Source: Terribacillus sp. FSL K6-0262
Lineage (GTDB): Bacteria > Bacillota > Bacilli > Bacillales > Amphibacillaceae
Reading direction: 5' to 3'
NCBI RefSeq assembly: GCF_037977385.1
Contig: NZ_CP150277.1
Coordinates: 3,201,001 to 3,265,000 of the forward strand
Length of the DNA stretch: 64,000 nucleotides
This document shows, piece by piece, positions 26,672-37,104 of the stretch. Made by a program: the position numbers and the translations under genes. The notes beneath the pieces are model-generated. The model was not told where the DNA came from and did no database searches. It saw only the letters and a program-made list of their open reading frames with translations. The number at the start of each line of letters is the position of its first letter. Position 1 is the first letter of the stretch.

Positions 26672-28222
26672 ATGCAGGAATGTGCTTATTGCAAGGATGT
26701 AAACAAGCTGGAGGATGGCCGATGTCCAAGCTGCGGCCGACGCTCGGCCAAAAAAATGGATATGCGCTACGAAGGGGCTGTGCGCCGGTCGCAGATGCGT
26801 GATCGGACCTTGATCGATAAAGTATGGCGCTTTTTCTCCTCTGTACGGAATGGGATGTATCTATTGATCCTGACAATACTGGCGACTGCCATCGGGACCA
26901 TCCTGCCGCAGCGGGCTTACATACCAATCGGAAGGATGCCGGGGGAATTTTATGCAGCTGAATACGGTGCATTCGGCAGACTGTATCATTACTTAGGTCT
27001 CGATCAGCTGTACAGCTCATGGTGGTATATGACTTTGCTCGGATTGCTTGGCGCCAGCATCTTGATTGCCAGCATCGATCGATTCTTCCCTCTGTATCGT
27101 GCATTGAAAATGCAGCCTGTGCAGCGCAAGGATCATTTTTTGAAGCGTCAGATGTATGTCAAAGATGATGTCATACTTGATCCGGGTCGATTGATGAAGG
27201 AAATCAGGGCGAAGCGCTATCATGTCCGGCAGGACGGGGAAAGCTATTTGGCAGAGAAGAATAGGTTCGCAAGATGGGGACCTTATGTAAACCATATTGG
27301 ACTGCTGCTCGTTCTGCTGGGTGCTTTCTTGCGGCTTTTCCCTTTCTTCTACCAGGATGAATTCGTTTGGATAAGAGAAGGAGAAACGGCGGTCGTACCC
27401 GACACGGACCAGTCGCTGTTCATCAAGAATGAGCGATTCAGTGTGGATACATACGATGCGGACGATCCCAAATTCGAAGCTGCGATCGAACAAGAAGGCA
27501 GGGCGATACCAAAAAGCTTCATGACAGATATCACGGTCTATGGGGCAGAGGAACATATCGCAGGTGATGTACCGGATTTGAAACCGCTGAAACAAATGCA
27601 GGTTTCCGTGAATCATCCAGTACACGCAGCAGGGTTTACGATCTATCAATCAGGTTATCAGCTGAACGAGTTCAGCAGCCTGACCTTCCGTGCCGAGAAT
27701 CAGGACGGCAGTACAGCGGATTTCCGCGTCGATACTGAGAATCCCCAACCAAGTTATGAACTCGATAACGGGCTGCATGCAGAATTGATCGATTATTATC
27801 CTGATTACCGGCTGGAAGAGGATAAAGTGATCACGAAAACAAAATACCCGCGTAATCCAGCTTTTGTTTTCGATATCTCGGATGGGGATGGACATAAGGA
27901 AAGACTGTTCGTGACACTTGATGATGCTGTGCCGGCGACAGGGACGGACAATTACAGCGTTCGCGCAGTCGATTATGATACCCATCATGTAAGCGGGTTA
28001 TCGGTGAAACGAGATTGGACATTGCCGGTATTTTTGCTCGGGGGTGTCATCTTCATGATCGGTCTCATTCAAGGGCTATATTGGCAGCATCGTCGAATTT
28101 GGATCAAAAGACAGACCGATGGCTCGTATTTGATTGCCGGACATACGAATAAACATGCATCCTCCTTCGAAAGAGAATTGGATCTTATTTGGGATAGCTA
28201 TGAAAAAGGGGGGAGCAGCTGA
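26672..28222 (+). CDS. resB: Cytochrome c biogenesis protein ResB
   Basis: A 516-residue membrane protein of the System II cytochrome c synthase (CcsB/ResB part). It has four membrane segments (near SVRNGMYLLILTILATAIG, YMTLLGLLGASILIA, YVNHIGLLLVLLGAFLRL, and FLLGGVIFMIGLIQG) and a large extracytoplasmic loop. An N-terminal zinc-ribbon-like pair, CAYC and CPSC, precedes the first span. I choose ATG 26672, 8 bp after AGAGG; TTG 26651 and ATG 26666 are in frame upstream. TGATG overlap with resC. Confidence 0.94.
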   Translation: MQECAYCKDVNKLEDGRCPSCGRRSAKKMDMRYEGAVRRSQMRDRTLIDKVWRFFSSVRNGMYLLILTILATAIGTILPQRAYIPIGRMPGEFYAAEYGAFGRLYHYLGLDQLYSSWWYMTLLGLLGASILIASIDRFFPLYRALKMQPVQRKDHFLKRQMYVKDDVILDPGRLMKEIRAKRYHVRQDGESYLAEKNRFARWGPYVNHIGLLLVLLGAFLRLFPFFYQDEFVWIREGETAVVPDTDQSLFIKNERFSVDTYDADDPKFEAAIEQEGRAIPKSFMTDITVYGAEEHIAGDVPDLKPLKQMQVSVNHPVHAAGFTIYQSGYQLNEFSSLTFRAENQDGSTADFRVDTENPQPSYELDNGLHAELIDYYPDYRLEEDKVITKTKYPRNPAFVFDISDGDGHKERLFVTLDDAVPATGTDNYSVRAVDYDTHHVSGLSVKRDWTLPVFLLGGVIFMIGLIQGLYWQHRRIWIKRQTDGSYLIAGHTNKHASSFERELDLIWDSYEKGGSS

Positions 28223-29379
28223 TGGAAAATCTGTCTATCATAAGCGGGCATCTGCTCGAAGCTGCTTTTATCAGTTATTTGTTAGGTGTGATCCTGTTTA
28301 CATGGTCTGCGGTCAGGAAACAGCAGCGCTGGCCTGCACGCTTCGCTTGGATGATCACCGCTGCGGGATGGCTTGCACAGCTTGGCTTTTTCATCCTTCG
28401 ATGGGTGTACAGCGGACATGCACCTGTAAGCAATCTATTTGAATTCATGACCTTCTTCGGTATGATGCTCATCCTGGTGACGTTGATCATGTATCGTTCC
28501 TATCGCTATCCATTGCTGGCCGTGATGGCTTTGATGATCAGCATCCTGCTCATTGGCTGTGCTGCTATGTTTCCGCGTGAAGTGGCACCGCTTGTACCCT
28601 CCCTGCAAAGTCACTGGCTGTATATCCATGTGACGACAGCTGCACTTGGCGAAGCGGTGCTCTCCGTCAGCTTTTTTGCAGGGTTTTTATATATCCTGCA
28701 TGAAACGGATCAGGAGAAACAGCATAAAAGGGCAAGGGTGATCGAAGGCTTTCTCGTTCTCATCCTATCCGTGGCAGGCTATGTGCTGCTTGCATTTTTG
28801 TTCCGGATGTTCGATTACACCGCTAATGTGATAGGAACGGAAGCAAGCATCATCTATCAGCTTCCGCCTATTTTTGTTCCAGACGGCACTGTATCCTCGC
28901 CATTTGGGATCCAGATCATCGTACCGGATTGGCTCCGCGGCGAAAATGCGGCTCAAAAGCTGAATACCATCATCTTATCCTTGATCGCAGGCTGCCTCCT
29001 TTACCTAATCATCCGCATCTTTACTAGGAAGAGGATTGGAGCAGCGTTGCAGCCGCTGGTACGGAAATTGCCGAAGGATGCCTTGGATGATATCGGCTAT
29101 CGATCTGTCGCAGTCGGGTTCCCTATCTTCACGCTCGGTGCCCTCATCTTCGCGATGATTTGGGCCCAGCAGGCATGGGACCGTTTCTGGGGCTGGGATC
29201 CCAAGGAAGTGTGGGCACTGGTCACTTGGCTTTTCTATGCCGCTTATCTGCATATCCGTATGCTGAGAGGCTGGCGGGGCATCCGTTCCGCCTGGCTTGC
29301 CGTAATCGGCTTTTGTGTGATCATGTTCAATTTGCTGGCAGTAAACTTGCTTATCGTAGGTTTGCACGCGTATGCTTAA
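28222..29379 (+). CDS. resC: Cytochrome c biogenesis protein ResC
   Basis: A 385-residue multi-span membrane protein of the CcsA/ResC family that, with ResB, exports haem and attaches it to apocytochromes c. The tryptophan-rich WWD signature is readable as WDRFWGWDPKEVWALVTWL, and conserved haem-ligand histidines are in SHWLYIHV and near FYAAYLHIR. About eight membrane segments. It starts on the resB stop (TGATG). Confidence 0.95.
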   Translation: MENLSIISGHLLEAAFISYLLGVILFTWSAVRKQQRWPARFAWMITAAGWLAQLGFFILRWVYSGHAPVSNLFEFMTFFGMMLILVTLIMYRSYRYPLLAVMALMISILLIGCAAMFPREVAPLVPSLQSHWLYIHVTTAALGEAVLSVSFFAGFLYILHETDQEKQHKRARVIEGFLVLILSVAGYVLLAFLFRMFDYTANVIGTEASIIYQLPPIFVPDGTVSSPFGIQIIVPDWLRGENAAQKLNTIILSLIAGCLLYLIIRIFTRKRIGAALQPLVRKLPKDALDDIGYRSVAVGFPIFTLGALIFAMIWAQQAWDRFWGWDPKEVWALVTWLFYAAYLHIRMLRGWRGIRSAWLAVIGFCVIMFNLLAVNLLIVGLHAYA

Positions 29380-29406
29380 CATAAAAAAGAGAAAAGGGGA
29401 AGGATC

Positions 29407-30123
29407 ATGGAAACAGACGCACATATTCTTGTAGTAGACGATGAAGAAAGGATCCGCAGACTCGTACGCATGTACTTGGAAAAGGAAGGCTACACGCTTG
29501 ATGAGGCTGCTGATGGGGAGCAAGGACTGCAAATGGCACTCGAGACAGATTATGATGCCATCCTGCTGGATGTCATGATGCCAGGCAAGGACGGAATCGA
29601 GGTTTGCCAGGAAATACGCAAGGAAAAAGGTACCCCGATCATCATGCTTACAGCCAAAGGGGAAGAAGCTGACCGTGTGGAAGGATTCGAAGTCGGTGCA
29701 GATGATTATATTGTGAAGCCGTTCAGTCCCCGGGAAGTCGTTCTTCGTGTCAAAGCTCTTTTGAGAAGATCTTCGACGACAAAATACCTGCATACAGATG
29801 CAAAAGCGAAAGACTTGCTTGTATTCCCCCATCTTACCATCGATAAGGATGCCCACCGGGTGACAGCCGATAACCAGGAAGTGACTTTGACACCGAAGGA
29901 ATACGAACTGCTCCACTTCCTTGCGTCCACGCCGGATAAGGTTTACGGACGGGAAGAGCTGTTGAAGCAGGTCTGGAAATATGAATTTTTCGGTGATTTG
30001 CGGACGGTCGATACACATGTGAAAAGACTCCGTGAAAAACTAAGCAAGGTTTCAGAAGAGGCAGCTTCCATGATTGTGACAGTATGGGGTGTCGGTTACA
30101 AATTCGAAGCTGATAAAAGCTGA
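29407..30123 (+). CDS. resD: Response regulator ResD
   Basis: A 238-residue OmpR-type regulator of aerobic and anaerobic respiration genes. The receiver has the acidic pair DD near 11-12, the phosphorylated Asp55 in AILLDVMMPG and Lys in VKPFSPRE; the winged-helix DNA-binding domain occupies the C-terminal 100 residues (LTPKEYELLHFL ... VDTHVKRLREKL). In B. subtilis ResD activates resA, cta and nitrate respiration genes. TGATG overlap with resE. Confidence 0.95.
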   Translation: METDAHILVVDDEERIRRLVRMYLEKEGYTLDEAADGEQGLQMALETDYDAILLDVMMPGKDGIEVCQEIRKEKGTPIIMLTAKGEEADRVEGFEVGADDYIVKPFSPREVVLRVKALLRRSSTTKYLHTDAKAKDLLVFPHLTIDKDAHRVTADNQEVTLTPKEYELLHFLASTPDKVYGREELLKQVWKYEFFGDLRTVDTHVKRLREKLSKVSEEAASMIVTVWGVGYKFEADKS

Positions 30124-31886
30124 TGCTTTGGGGCAGTGTTGTCAACAAGCTATGGCTGACCATCTTGCTGCTTGTGTCAGTCGTCCTTGGCCTGCTGACT
30201 TTTCTTTTACTGGAATTCTTCGGTAATTTTCATATTGAAGAGGCCGAAGAAAGTCTGATGCAAACAGCGACGAAGGTTTCTATCTTGATGGAAGAAATAG
30301 ACGATAAGGATACGGTATATGATACGGCGGAGCGGGTGCAGGATCCGAATTCGCGCATTGCCATCCTCCAAGATGACGAACTTTGGCTATCGGGGACCGA
30401 TGAGCAGTCGGAGCCTTTGCCGGGCGTGGACAAAGATTGGCTGCTGGCAGATCCGGAATTGAAAAAGGCTGCTGTGAATGGGAAAGATGTTTCCAAGCAG
30501 CTTATCCTTCCTGACTCCGACAGAAGTGTGATTGCGGTCGGGACGCCGCTCCAGGACGGTTCGGGTGCGGTTTATGTCTATCAATCACTCGCTGTCGTGA
30601 AGGAGACCGGCAACCAAACGACGCAAATCATCCTGCTGGGGGCAGGCATTGCCTTTATCCTGACGACTGTGTTTGCATTCTTCCTGTCATCCAGGATCAC
30701 CAAACCGCTGATCAAGATGCAGGATGCGGCATTGAATGTCGCCCGGGGCCAATTCGGGACGGAAGTGCCTGTTGTCACACATGATGAAATCGGGATGCTG
30801 GCTATGGCCTTCAACAAGATGGGAAAACAGCTGGAATTCAATATAAATGCACTCAGTCAGGAAAAAGAACATCTTTCCCGTGTCGTCAATGCCATGGTGG
30901 ATGGTGTCGTCATGATCAACCGGCAGGGCGAGCTTACGGTGACGAATCCGCCTGCCGAAGCATTCATTCATGATTGGCAATTCGAGAATGGGGAAACCTT
31001 CCATGAAGTGCCTGGCGTCTGGCTGGAAATCATGGAAAGTGTCGTCGCGACTGCCTCTGAAGTAACACGCGAAGTGACGATCCAAGGCAGGGAATGGGTG
31101 ATCATCGCGACGCCGCTGTATGATGATGCGACCATTCGCGGGGCGGTAGCAGTCGTGCGGGATATGACGCAAGAACGCAGGCTGAATAAACTGCGTGAGG
31201 ATTTCATCACCAATATAACCCATGAATTGCGGACGCCCATCTCCTTGCTGCAAGGTTATAGTGAGGCGATCATTGATGATATCGCTGATACAGTGGAAGC
31301 AAAAAATGAATTGGCACAGATCATCCATGACGAATCTTTGCGGATAGGGAGGCTTGTCAATCAGCTGCTCGACCTTGCCCGCATGGAAGCAGGAGATACG
31401 AATCTGGTAATGGAGGATGTGGAGATCAATCCATTCCTGGAACGAATTGTGCGCAAGTTCCAAGGATTGGCCGATGAACGGGAAATCAAGCTCGGACTCG
31501 TCAATACGGTTGAGAGGAGCACCTACCATTTTGCACCCGATGCAATCGAACAGGTGCTGACGAATTTGATAGATAACGCGATTACCCATACGGAAAATGC
31601 CGGAGCAGTCCAGGTACTCGTTTCGGACGAAAAAGAAGAGCTCGTGATGATCGTCAAAGATTCCGGCAGCGGCATACCGGAAGAAGACCTGCCTTTTGTT
31701 TTTGAACGGTTTTACAAGGCTGATAAATCAAGGACCAGAAAAACTGCAAAAACAGGAAATGGCTTAGGACTGGCTATCGCAAAGAACATCGTCCAGGCCC
31801 ACAATGGGACAATCAAAGTAACGAGTAAGCTTCATGAGGGGACAACATTCACTATCCGTCTCCCGCAGGATACAAACCTGACATAA
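30123..31886 (+). CDS. resE: Sensor histidine kinase ResE
   Basis: A 587-residue membrane sensor kinase partnering ResD. It has two membrane segments (about 10-32 and 167-190) with an extracytoplasmic domain between, then HAMP (RITKPLIKMQDAALNVARG), PAS, and the kinase core with the phosphorylated His in FITNITHELRTPISLLQGY, the N-box NLIDNAITHTENAG and G-boxes DSGSGIPEED and GNGLGLAI. No terminator is seen before the following riboswitch. Confidence 0.95.
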   Translation: MLWGSVVNKLWLTILLLVSVVLGLLTFLLLEFFGNFHIEEAEESLMQTATKVSILMEEIDDKDTVYDTAERVQDPNSRIAILQDDELWLSGTDEQSEPLPGVDKDWLLADPELKKAAVNGKDVSKQLILPDSDRSVIAVGTPLQDGSGAVYVYQSLAVVKETGNQTTQIILLGAGIAFILTTVFAFFLSSRITKPLIKMQDAALNVARGQFGTEVPVVTHDEIGMLAMAFNKMGKQLEFNINALSQEKEHLSRVVNAMVDGVVMINRQGELTVTNPPAEAFIHDWQFENGETFHEVPGVWLEIMESVVATASEVTREVTIQGREWVIIATPLYDDATIRGAVAVVRDMTQERRLNKLREDFITNITHELRTPISLLQGYSEAIIDDIADTVEAKNELAQIIHDESLRIGRLVNQLLDLARMEAGDTNLVMEDVEINPFLERIVRKFQGLADEREIKLGLVNTVERSTYHFAPDAIEQVLTNLIDNAITHTENAGAVQVLVSDEKEELVMIVKDSGSGIPEEDLPFVFERFYKADKSRTRKTAKTGNGLGLAIAKNIVQAHNGTIKVTSKLHEGTTFTIRLPQDTNLT

Positions 31887-31907
31887 TATGATAAAATAAG
31901 CTGGATT

Positions 31908-32073
31908 CAAAGCATGCAAGGTGTCGAAAGACTTGATAGGGAATACGGTGTGACTCCGTGACTGTCCTCGCAGCTGTAATTACCGCCGGACAGAGCAAAA
32001 CCACTGTCTTTTATGATGGGAAGGGCTCTTAGTAGATGAAGGTATCAGTCAGCAGACCTGCCCTGTATGCTTC
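31908..32073 (+). ncRNA. Cobalamin (adenosylcobalamin-type) riboswitch aptamer
   Basis: A closing stem AAGCATGC (31910-31917) / GTATGCTT (32065-32072) encloses conserved cobalamin riboswitch parts: AGGGAATACGGTGTGACTCC, CCGTGACTGTCCTCGCAGCTGTAA (in two overlapping pieces near 31956-31979), and the B12 box AGTCAGCAGACCTGCC (32047-32062). These are the family hallmarks (RF00174 type). It lies on the same strand as, and directly upstream of, the lipoprotein and S-component genes. Confidence 0.92.
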
Positions 32074-32080
32074 TGTTTCA

Positions 32081-32152
32081 CCGCTTCGAGGACTGAGCGG
32101 GTGAAGCGGCAGCTTCTGATGCTCTTTCCTTTACAAAAAGGGAGGATTTTTT
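32081..32152 (+). promoter_or_regulatory. Riboswitch expression platform: SD-sequestering or terminator hairpin
   Basis: A first hairpin CCGCTTC (32081-32087) / GAAGCGG (32103-32109) is followed by CTTTCCTTT (32124-32132), an ACAA loop and AAAGGGAGG (32137-32145), which pair over 9 bp with two G-U pairs. The right arm is the ribosome site of the lipoprotein gene, and the hairpin is followed by ATTTTTTT. It could stop transcription or hide the ribosome site when cobalamin is bound. Confidence 0.65.
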
Positions 32153-32153
32153 T

Positions 32154-32546
32154 ATGAAGAAAACATGGCATATGCTATCCGCTTTGCTGCTGGCAGCAGG
32201 TATACTGGCAGGCTGCGGGACGGCGGAAGAGTCCAAGCAGCAGGATCAGCAGGCGGAGCAGCAGACCGAACAGCAGGTCACGGTTACATTGACCGAGGAT
32301 GGCAAGGAGATTTCCTCTAAGGAAGTCAGCTTTGAGGAAGGAGACAGCTTGATGGATGTGATGAAGGAGAACTTCGATGTGGAAGAGGATGCCGGTATGA
32401 TCACTTCCATTGATGGTCATAGTCAGGATGAAGATGAGAATAAATACTGGCTGTATACAGTCAACGGTGAAATGGCACAGGTCGGGGCAGCGGACCTGGA
32501 ATTATCGGACGGTGACGACGTGGCCTTCAATCTGCAAGCTGCTTGA
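32154..32546 (+). CDS. DUF4430 (transcobalamin-like C-terminal domain) lipoprotein
   Basis: A 130-residue protein with a lipoprotein signal peptide: basic start, hydrophobic core MLSALLLAAGILAGC and lipobox LAGC (Cys21). A Gln/Glu-rich linker (about 25-40) leads to a domain with GDSLMDVMKENFDV, KYWLYTVNGEMAQVGA and a final GDDVAFNLQ strand, the pattern of PF14478/DUF4430, related to the C-terminal lobe of transcobalamin. Placed behind a cobalamin riboswitch, it is probably an outer-face corrinoid capture protein. The stop overlaps the next start. Confidence 0.8.
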   Translation: MKKTWHMLSALLLAAGILAGCGTAEESKQQDQQAEQQTEQQVTVTLTEDGKEISSKEVSFEEGDSLMDVMKENFDVEEDAGMITSIDGHSQDEDENKYWLYTVNGEMAQVGAADLELSDGDDVAFNLQAA

Positions 32547-33055
32547 TGTTCTCCACTCGTAAACTGACACTGTTGGCAATGCTAACAGCCCTGGCAGCAG
32601 CAGGGAGGATATATGCAAATGTGCTGTTCCCTTTCCTGCCGAATATGCAGCCGATGACCAGTGTCATCATCATTTGTTCGCTATTGCTCGGGCCGATTGC
32701 CGGTGTAACTATCGCTGTCTTATCTACCCTTTTATCCAATATGATACTTGGAATGGGAATATGGACGGTGTGGCAAATGCTTGCTTGGGGAATGATCGGT
32801 CTGTCATTCGGCATGGCGGGAAAGCTTTGGCGTACTCCGCCGCTGATACCGATGACCATTGCCAGCATTCTGACAGGGTATGCGTATGGATTTTTGGTTT
32901 CCTTGCCGAATATATTCATCATGGAACATTTCTGGGCCTATTACATAGCCGGATTAAGCTTTGACACAATGCATGCAATCGGAAATGGGATTTTCTTTTT
33001 CATCCTGTATCCGGTCCTTCGCAGGGTATTCGGCAGGTGGATATCGGCTTCATGA
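32546..33055 (+). CDS. ECF-type vitamin transporter S component, probably for cobalamin
   Basis: A 169-residue membrane protein with about six hydrophobic segments. The N-terminal helix LTLLAMLTALAAAGRIYAN carries the small-residue pattern that S components use to dock on EcfT. Conserved PMTSVIIICSLLLGPIAG and the mid-protein WQMLAWGMIGL fit the ECF S-component (CbrT/QueT-like) fold. No EcfA or EcfT gene is nearby, so it would borrow the shared energising module. Cobalamin as substrate is inferred from the riboswitch and lipoprotein. ATG 32546 overlaps the upstream stop; TTG 32543 is also in frame. Confidence 0.8.
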   Translation: MFSTRKLTLLAMLTALAAAGRIYANVLFPFLPNMQPMTSVIIICSLLLGPIAGVTIAVLSTLLSNMILGMGIWTVWQMLAWGMIGLSFGMAGKLWRTPPLIPMTIASILTGYAYGFLVSLPNIFIMEHFWAYYIAGLSFDTMHAIGNGIFFFILYPVLRRVFGRWISAS

Positions 33056-33056
33056 A

Positions 33057-33090
33057 AAGAACCACTTCCATTTGATAAGGAAGTGGTTCT

Positions 33091-33093
<3 letters not shown>
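33057..33093. terminator. Bidirectional terminator between the S-component gene and fer
   Basis: AAGAACCACTTCC (33057-33069) pairs perfectly with GGAAGTGGTTCTT (33079-33091) around a 9-nt loop. The right arm reaches the fer stop codon. Confidence 0.8.
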
Positions 33094-34438
<1,345 letters not shown>

Positions 34439-34442
<4 letters not shown>

Positions 34443-35959
34443 GGACAAAGCTGCAGCAGGCATTGAAGACGTATTATGGATATGATTCTTTCCGGACTGG
34501 TCAGGAGGAAATCCTGGAGAGTGTCATGCAGGGGCACCATGCTTTGGGTGTTTTACCAACGGGTACAGGCAAGTCCGTTTGCTACCAGCTGCCGGCTTTC
34601 ATGCGCAGCGGACAAGTCATCGTGGTTTCCCCATTGCTGTCACTGATGGAAGATCAAGTGAAGCAATTGCGGGCCAGGGGATTCAAGCGGGTAGCTGCAC
34701 TCAATAGTTTCCTTGATTTTGAAGATAAGCAGCGGGTGATGCGAAATCTGCGCAATTATGATCTGCTGTATGTTTCACCGGAGATGCTGCAAAATGAATT
34801 TTTGATCACGCAATTGCAGCAGCTGCAGATTCAATTGTTTGTCGTCGATGAAGCCCATTGTATCTCCCAATGGGGACAGGAATTCAGGACGGATTATCTG
34901 CGCCTGGCAGAAGTGATCCGGAAACTTGGCACTCCTCCGGTGCTTGCTTTGACCGGGACAGCCACCCCGGAAGTCCAAAAGGATATCCAGCATTTGCTCG
35001 GTGATTTGGATATGGATGAGCATATTTATCCGATGGATCGGGAAAATATCTCTTACTTTGTACAGGAAGTGCAGGATCAGCAGGAAAAGAATGAAACGAT
35101 GCTTGCACTGCTTCATAAAATACAAGCACCGACCATCATCTATTTTTCCAGCCGCAATATGGCGGAAAGTGCTGCCGCCATCATCCGGGCAAACATGCCG
35201 GAGATGCCTTGCGCATACTATCATGGCGGTATGGAAAATGAGGATAGGATCCTGATCCAGCAGCAGTTTTTAGCCGGTCAGCTGCAGATCATCTGCTGTA
35301 CAAGTGCCTTCGGTATGGGGGTGGATAAAGAGGATGTACGACTGATCATCCATTACCATTTGCCCAGGGACAAGGAATCCTTCATCCAGGAGGTCGGCAG
35401 AGCCGGAAGGGACGGGAAGGAAAGCGTCAGTGTCGTGCTTTACAGTCCTGGGGATTGGCAAATCCCGATCCATCTGATCGAGCAAGACCTGCCCGAAACA
35501 TCTTCGATCCAGCAGCTGATGCGTTTTCTTTATCAGCGGGTAAAAGCACAACGAATCGAATTGCCTGCTTATGAATCAGTCATCCAGCATATTCCGATAA
35601 GTGAGACGCAATGGCGATTTTTACTTTATCAAATGGAGAAACATGATATAGTAAAGGGAAATCATCTGCAATATGCGGCAAAAGCTTGGAAGGATTTCCT
35701 GGACAGAATAGAGAAGTTTGTTGGGGACAGGAAAAAATACAAACTTAAGCAGCTGCAGCGGATGAAGGAATGGGTCTATACAGAATCTTGCAGGCGCCAG
35801 GAACTTTTTGCGGAATTCCAGCACACTGTGCGCCAAGCAAAGGACCGATGCTGTGACAATTGCGGCGATACGCTTGCTGGATGGCAGGCAAGCTTCGTGG
35901 AGGGACAGCCGCAGCTTATCGGCTGGCGCGCGCAGCTGCATCATCTCCTGTATCAGTGA
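34439..35959 (+). CDS. recS: RecQ-family ATP-dependent DNA helicase (RecS/YpbC)
   Basis: A 506-residue 3'-5' DNA helicase of superfamily 2. Motif I is PTGTGKSVCYQLP (Lys near 45), motif II is VVDEAHCISQWG, motif III ALTGTATPEVQ, motif V FGMGVDKEDVR and motif VI QEVGRAGRDG. The C-terminal zinc-binding cysteines (CRRQ ... CCDNC) are present, but the HRDC domain is absent, matching B. subtilis RecS (YpbC) rather than full-length RecQ. Translation-coupled to ypbB. Confidence 0.92.
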
Positions 35960-35986
35960 AAACGGAAATGGAAGGATGGACACTTC

Positions 35987-36286
35987 ATGGCAAAGACAGA
36001 AGAGAAGGACCGGAATCTTGAGGAACTGGTAGCGTCTGTGACACAGTATCCTGACGACAAGGAATCACAACCTGAACAAGTGGAATCGGAAACTGAAGTC
36101 CAGCGCATAGACATTCTTAATTTACCGCCGCGCCGTACGGTTCATGACGGGCAGCGTACAAGCTTTCGTCTGCATTGGAATGGCAGTCTCGCCAGGTTCA
36201 TCCTCCTGACGGTCATCGTATTGGCGGTGATTGCTTTCATCCTGGTCTATACGGATGTGCCGCTGTCGATTCCGGCCTTGTTCTAG
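35987..36286 (+). CDS. YpbE-like short membrane protein lacking a LysM domain
   Basis: A 99-residue protein: acidic N-terminal half, a conserved-looking LPPRRTVH segment, then one membrane span (FILLTVIVLAVIAFILVY) and a short end. B. subtilis ypbE occupies this position after ypbC-ypbD but carries an extra C-terminal LysM domain. Here the protein stops soon after the span. I do not assign a function; relation to YpbE is by position and topology. Confidence 0.6.
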   Translation: MAKTEEKDRNLEELVASVTQYPDDKESQPEQVESETEVQRIDILNLPPRRTVHDGQRTSFRLHWNGSLARFILLTVIVLAVIAFILVYTDVPLSIPALF

Positions 36287-36482
36287 ACCATTTCCAGTTT
36301 GGACAACAAGGGTATTTTTAACACGAAGATTAATATACTAATTATACGTACAAATCCTTTCTGTTCGAAGACTTGAGCGTATTCTTGAAATGGACGCAGC
36401 CATCTGGGGTTGTGCCGCGTACAAAACATAAAGCGAATCATATGCTATCTATATCTAGAATGGCATCCAAGGGGGAAAAGTG

Positions 36483-37064
36483 ATGAAGTTAGAGCGCGTA
36501 TCATTAAATCAATTCAAGATCTTTCTTACCTTCGACGATTTAATCGAGAGAGGCTTGACTAAAGAAGATCTCTGGCATGATCTTCCAGGCGTTCATCAGC
36601 TTTTTCACGATATGATGTATGAAGCAAGCGATGAATTGGGCTTTGAATTGGAAGGTACACTTCTTGTTCAAGTGCATATTCTGCAAGCGCAAGGGATGCA
36701 AATCATTGTTACACAGTATCCACAGACGGAAGACTTCGAAGAAGAAGAGGATTATATCGAAATGAAAGTGACACTGGATGAAAGCAGGGAGCTTATTTTC
36801 TCATTTGCTGATTTTGAGGATATCATCAGTGTTTCGCGTCAGCTGGACCAAATTGGCATCGAAGACGCCACTGTCTACTTCATGAATGATCTATATTATA
36901 TGGAGATCCGGACATTGCTTCATCCGTCCGCAAGGGAAAATCTGATTGCGGTCATGTCGGAATTCGCCAACCCGAGTATCGTCACCTCGGTTCGGCTTAA
37001 TGAATACGGCAAGAAGATTTTTGAAAAGGATGCAATACGGCAGATATGTGCGTATTTTGCATAG
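36483..37064 (+). CDS. mecB: MecA-type adaptor protein YpbH (MecB)
   Basis: A 193-residue adaptor of the MecA family. The N-terminal substrate-binding segment FKIFLTFDDLIERGLTKEDLW is diagnostic and is followed by an acidic linker and the C-terminal ClpC-binding domain. B. subtilis YpbH is the MecA paralogue at this locus; it affects competence and sporulation through ClpCP. I use ATG 36483, 7 bp after GGGGG; a GTG lies just upstream at 36480. Confidence 0.92.
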   Translation: MKLERVSLNQFKIFLTFDDLIERGLTKEDLWHDLPGVHQLFHDMMYEASDELGFELEGTLLVQVHILQAQGMQIIVTQYPQTEDFEEEEDYIEMKVTLDESRELIFSFADFEDIISVSRQLDQIGIEDATVYFMNDLYYMEIRTLLHPSARENLIAVMSEFANPSIVTSVRLNEYGKKIFEKDAIRQICAYFA

Positions 37065-37071
37065 ATTGATG

Positions 37072-37104
37072 AAGATACCGGTGCATCTGCCGGTATCTTT
37101 TTAA
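37072..37104 (+). terminator. Rho-independent terminator of mecB
   Basis: AAGATACCGG (37072-37081) pairs with CCGGTATCTT (37090-37099) around an 8-nt loop, followed by T's. Confidence 0.8.

Noticed and set aside
26094..27104. Minus-strand open frame of 336 codons across resA-resB
   Set aside because: Overlaps two conserved genes completely and lacks any start signal or domain.
29005..30018. Minus-strand open frame of 337 codons across resC-resD
   Set aside because: Antisense shadow spanning two well-supported genes, with Cys/His/Phe-rich composition typical of reverse frames.
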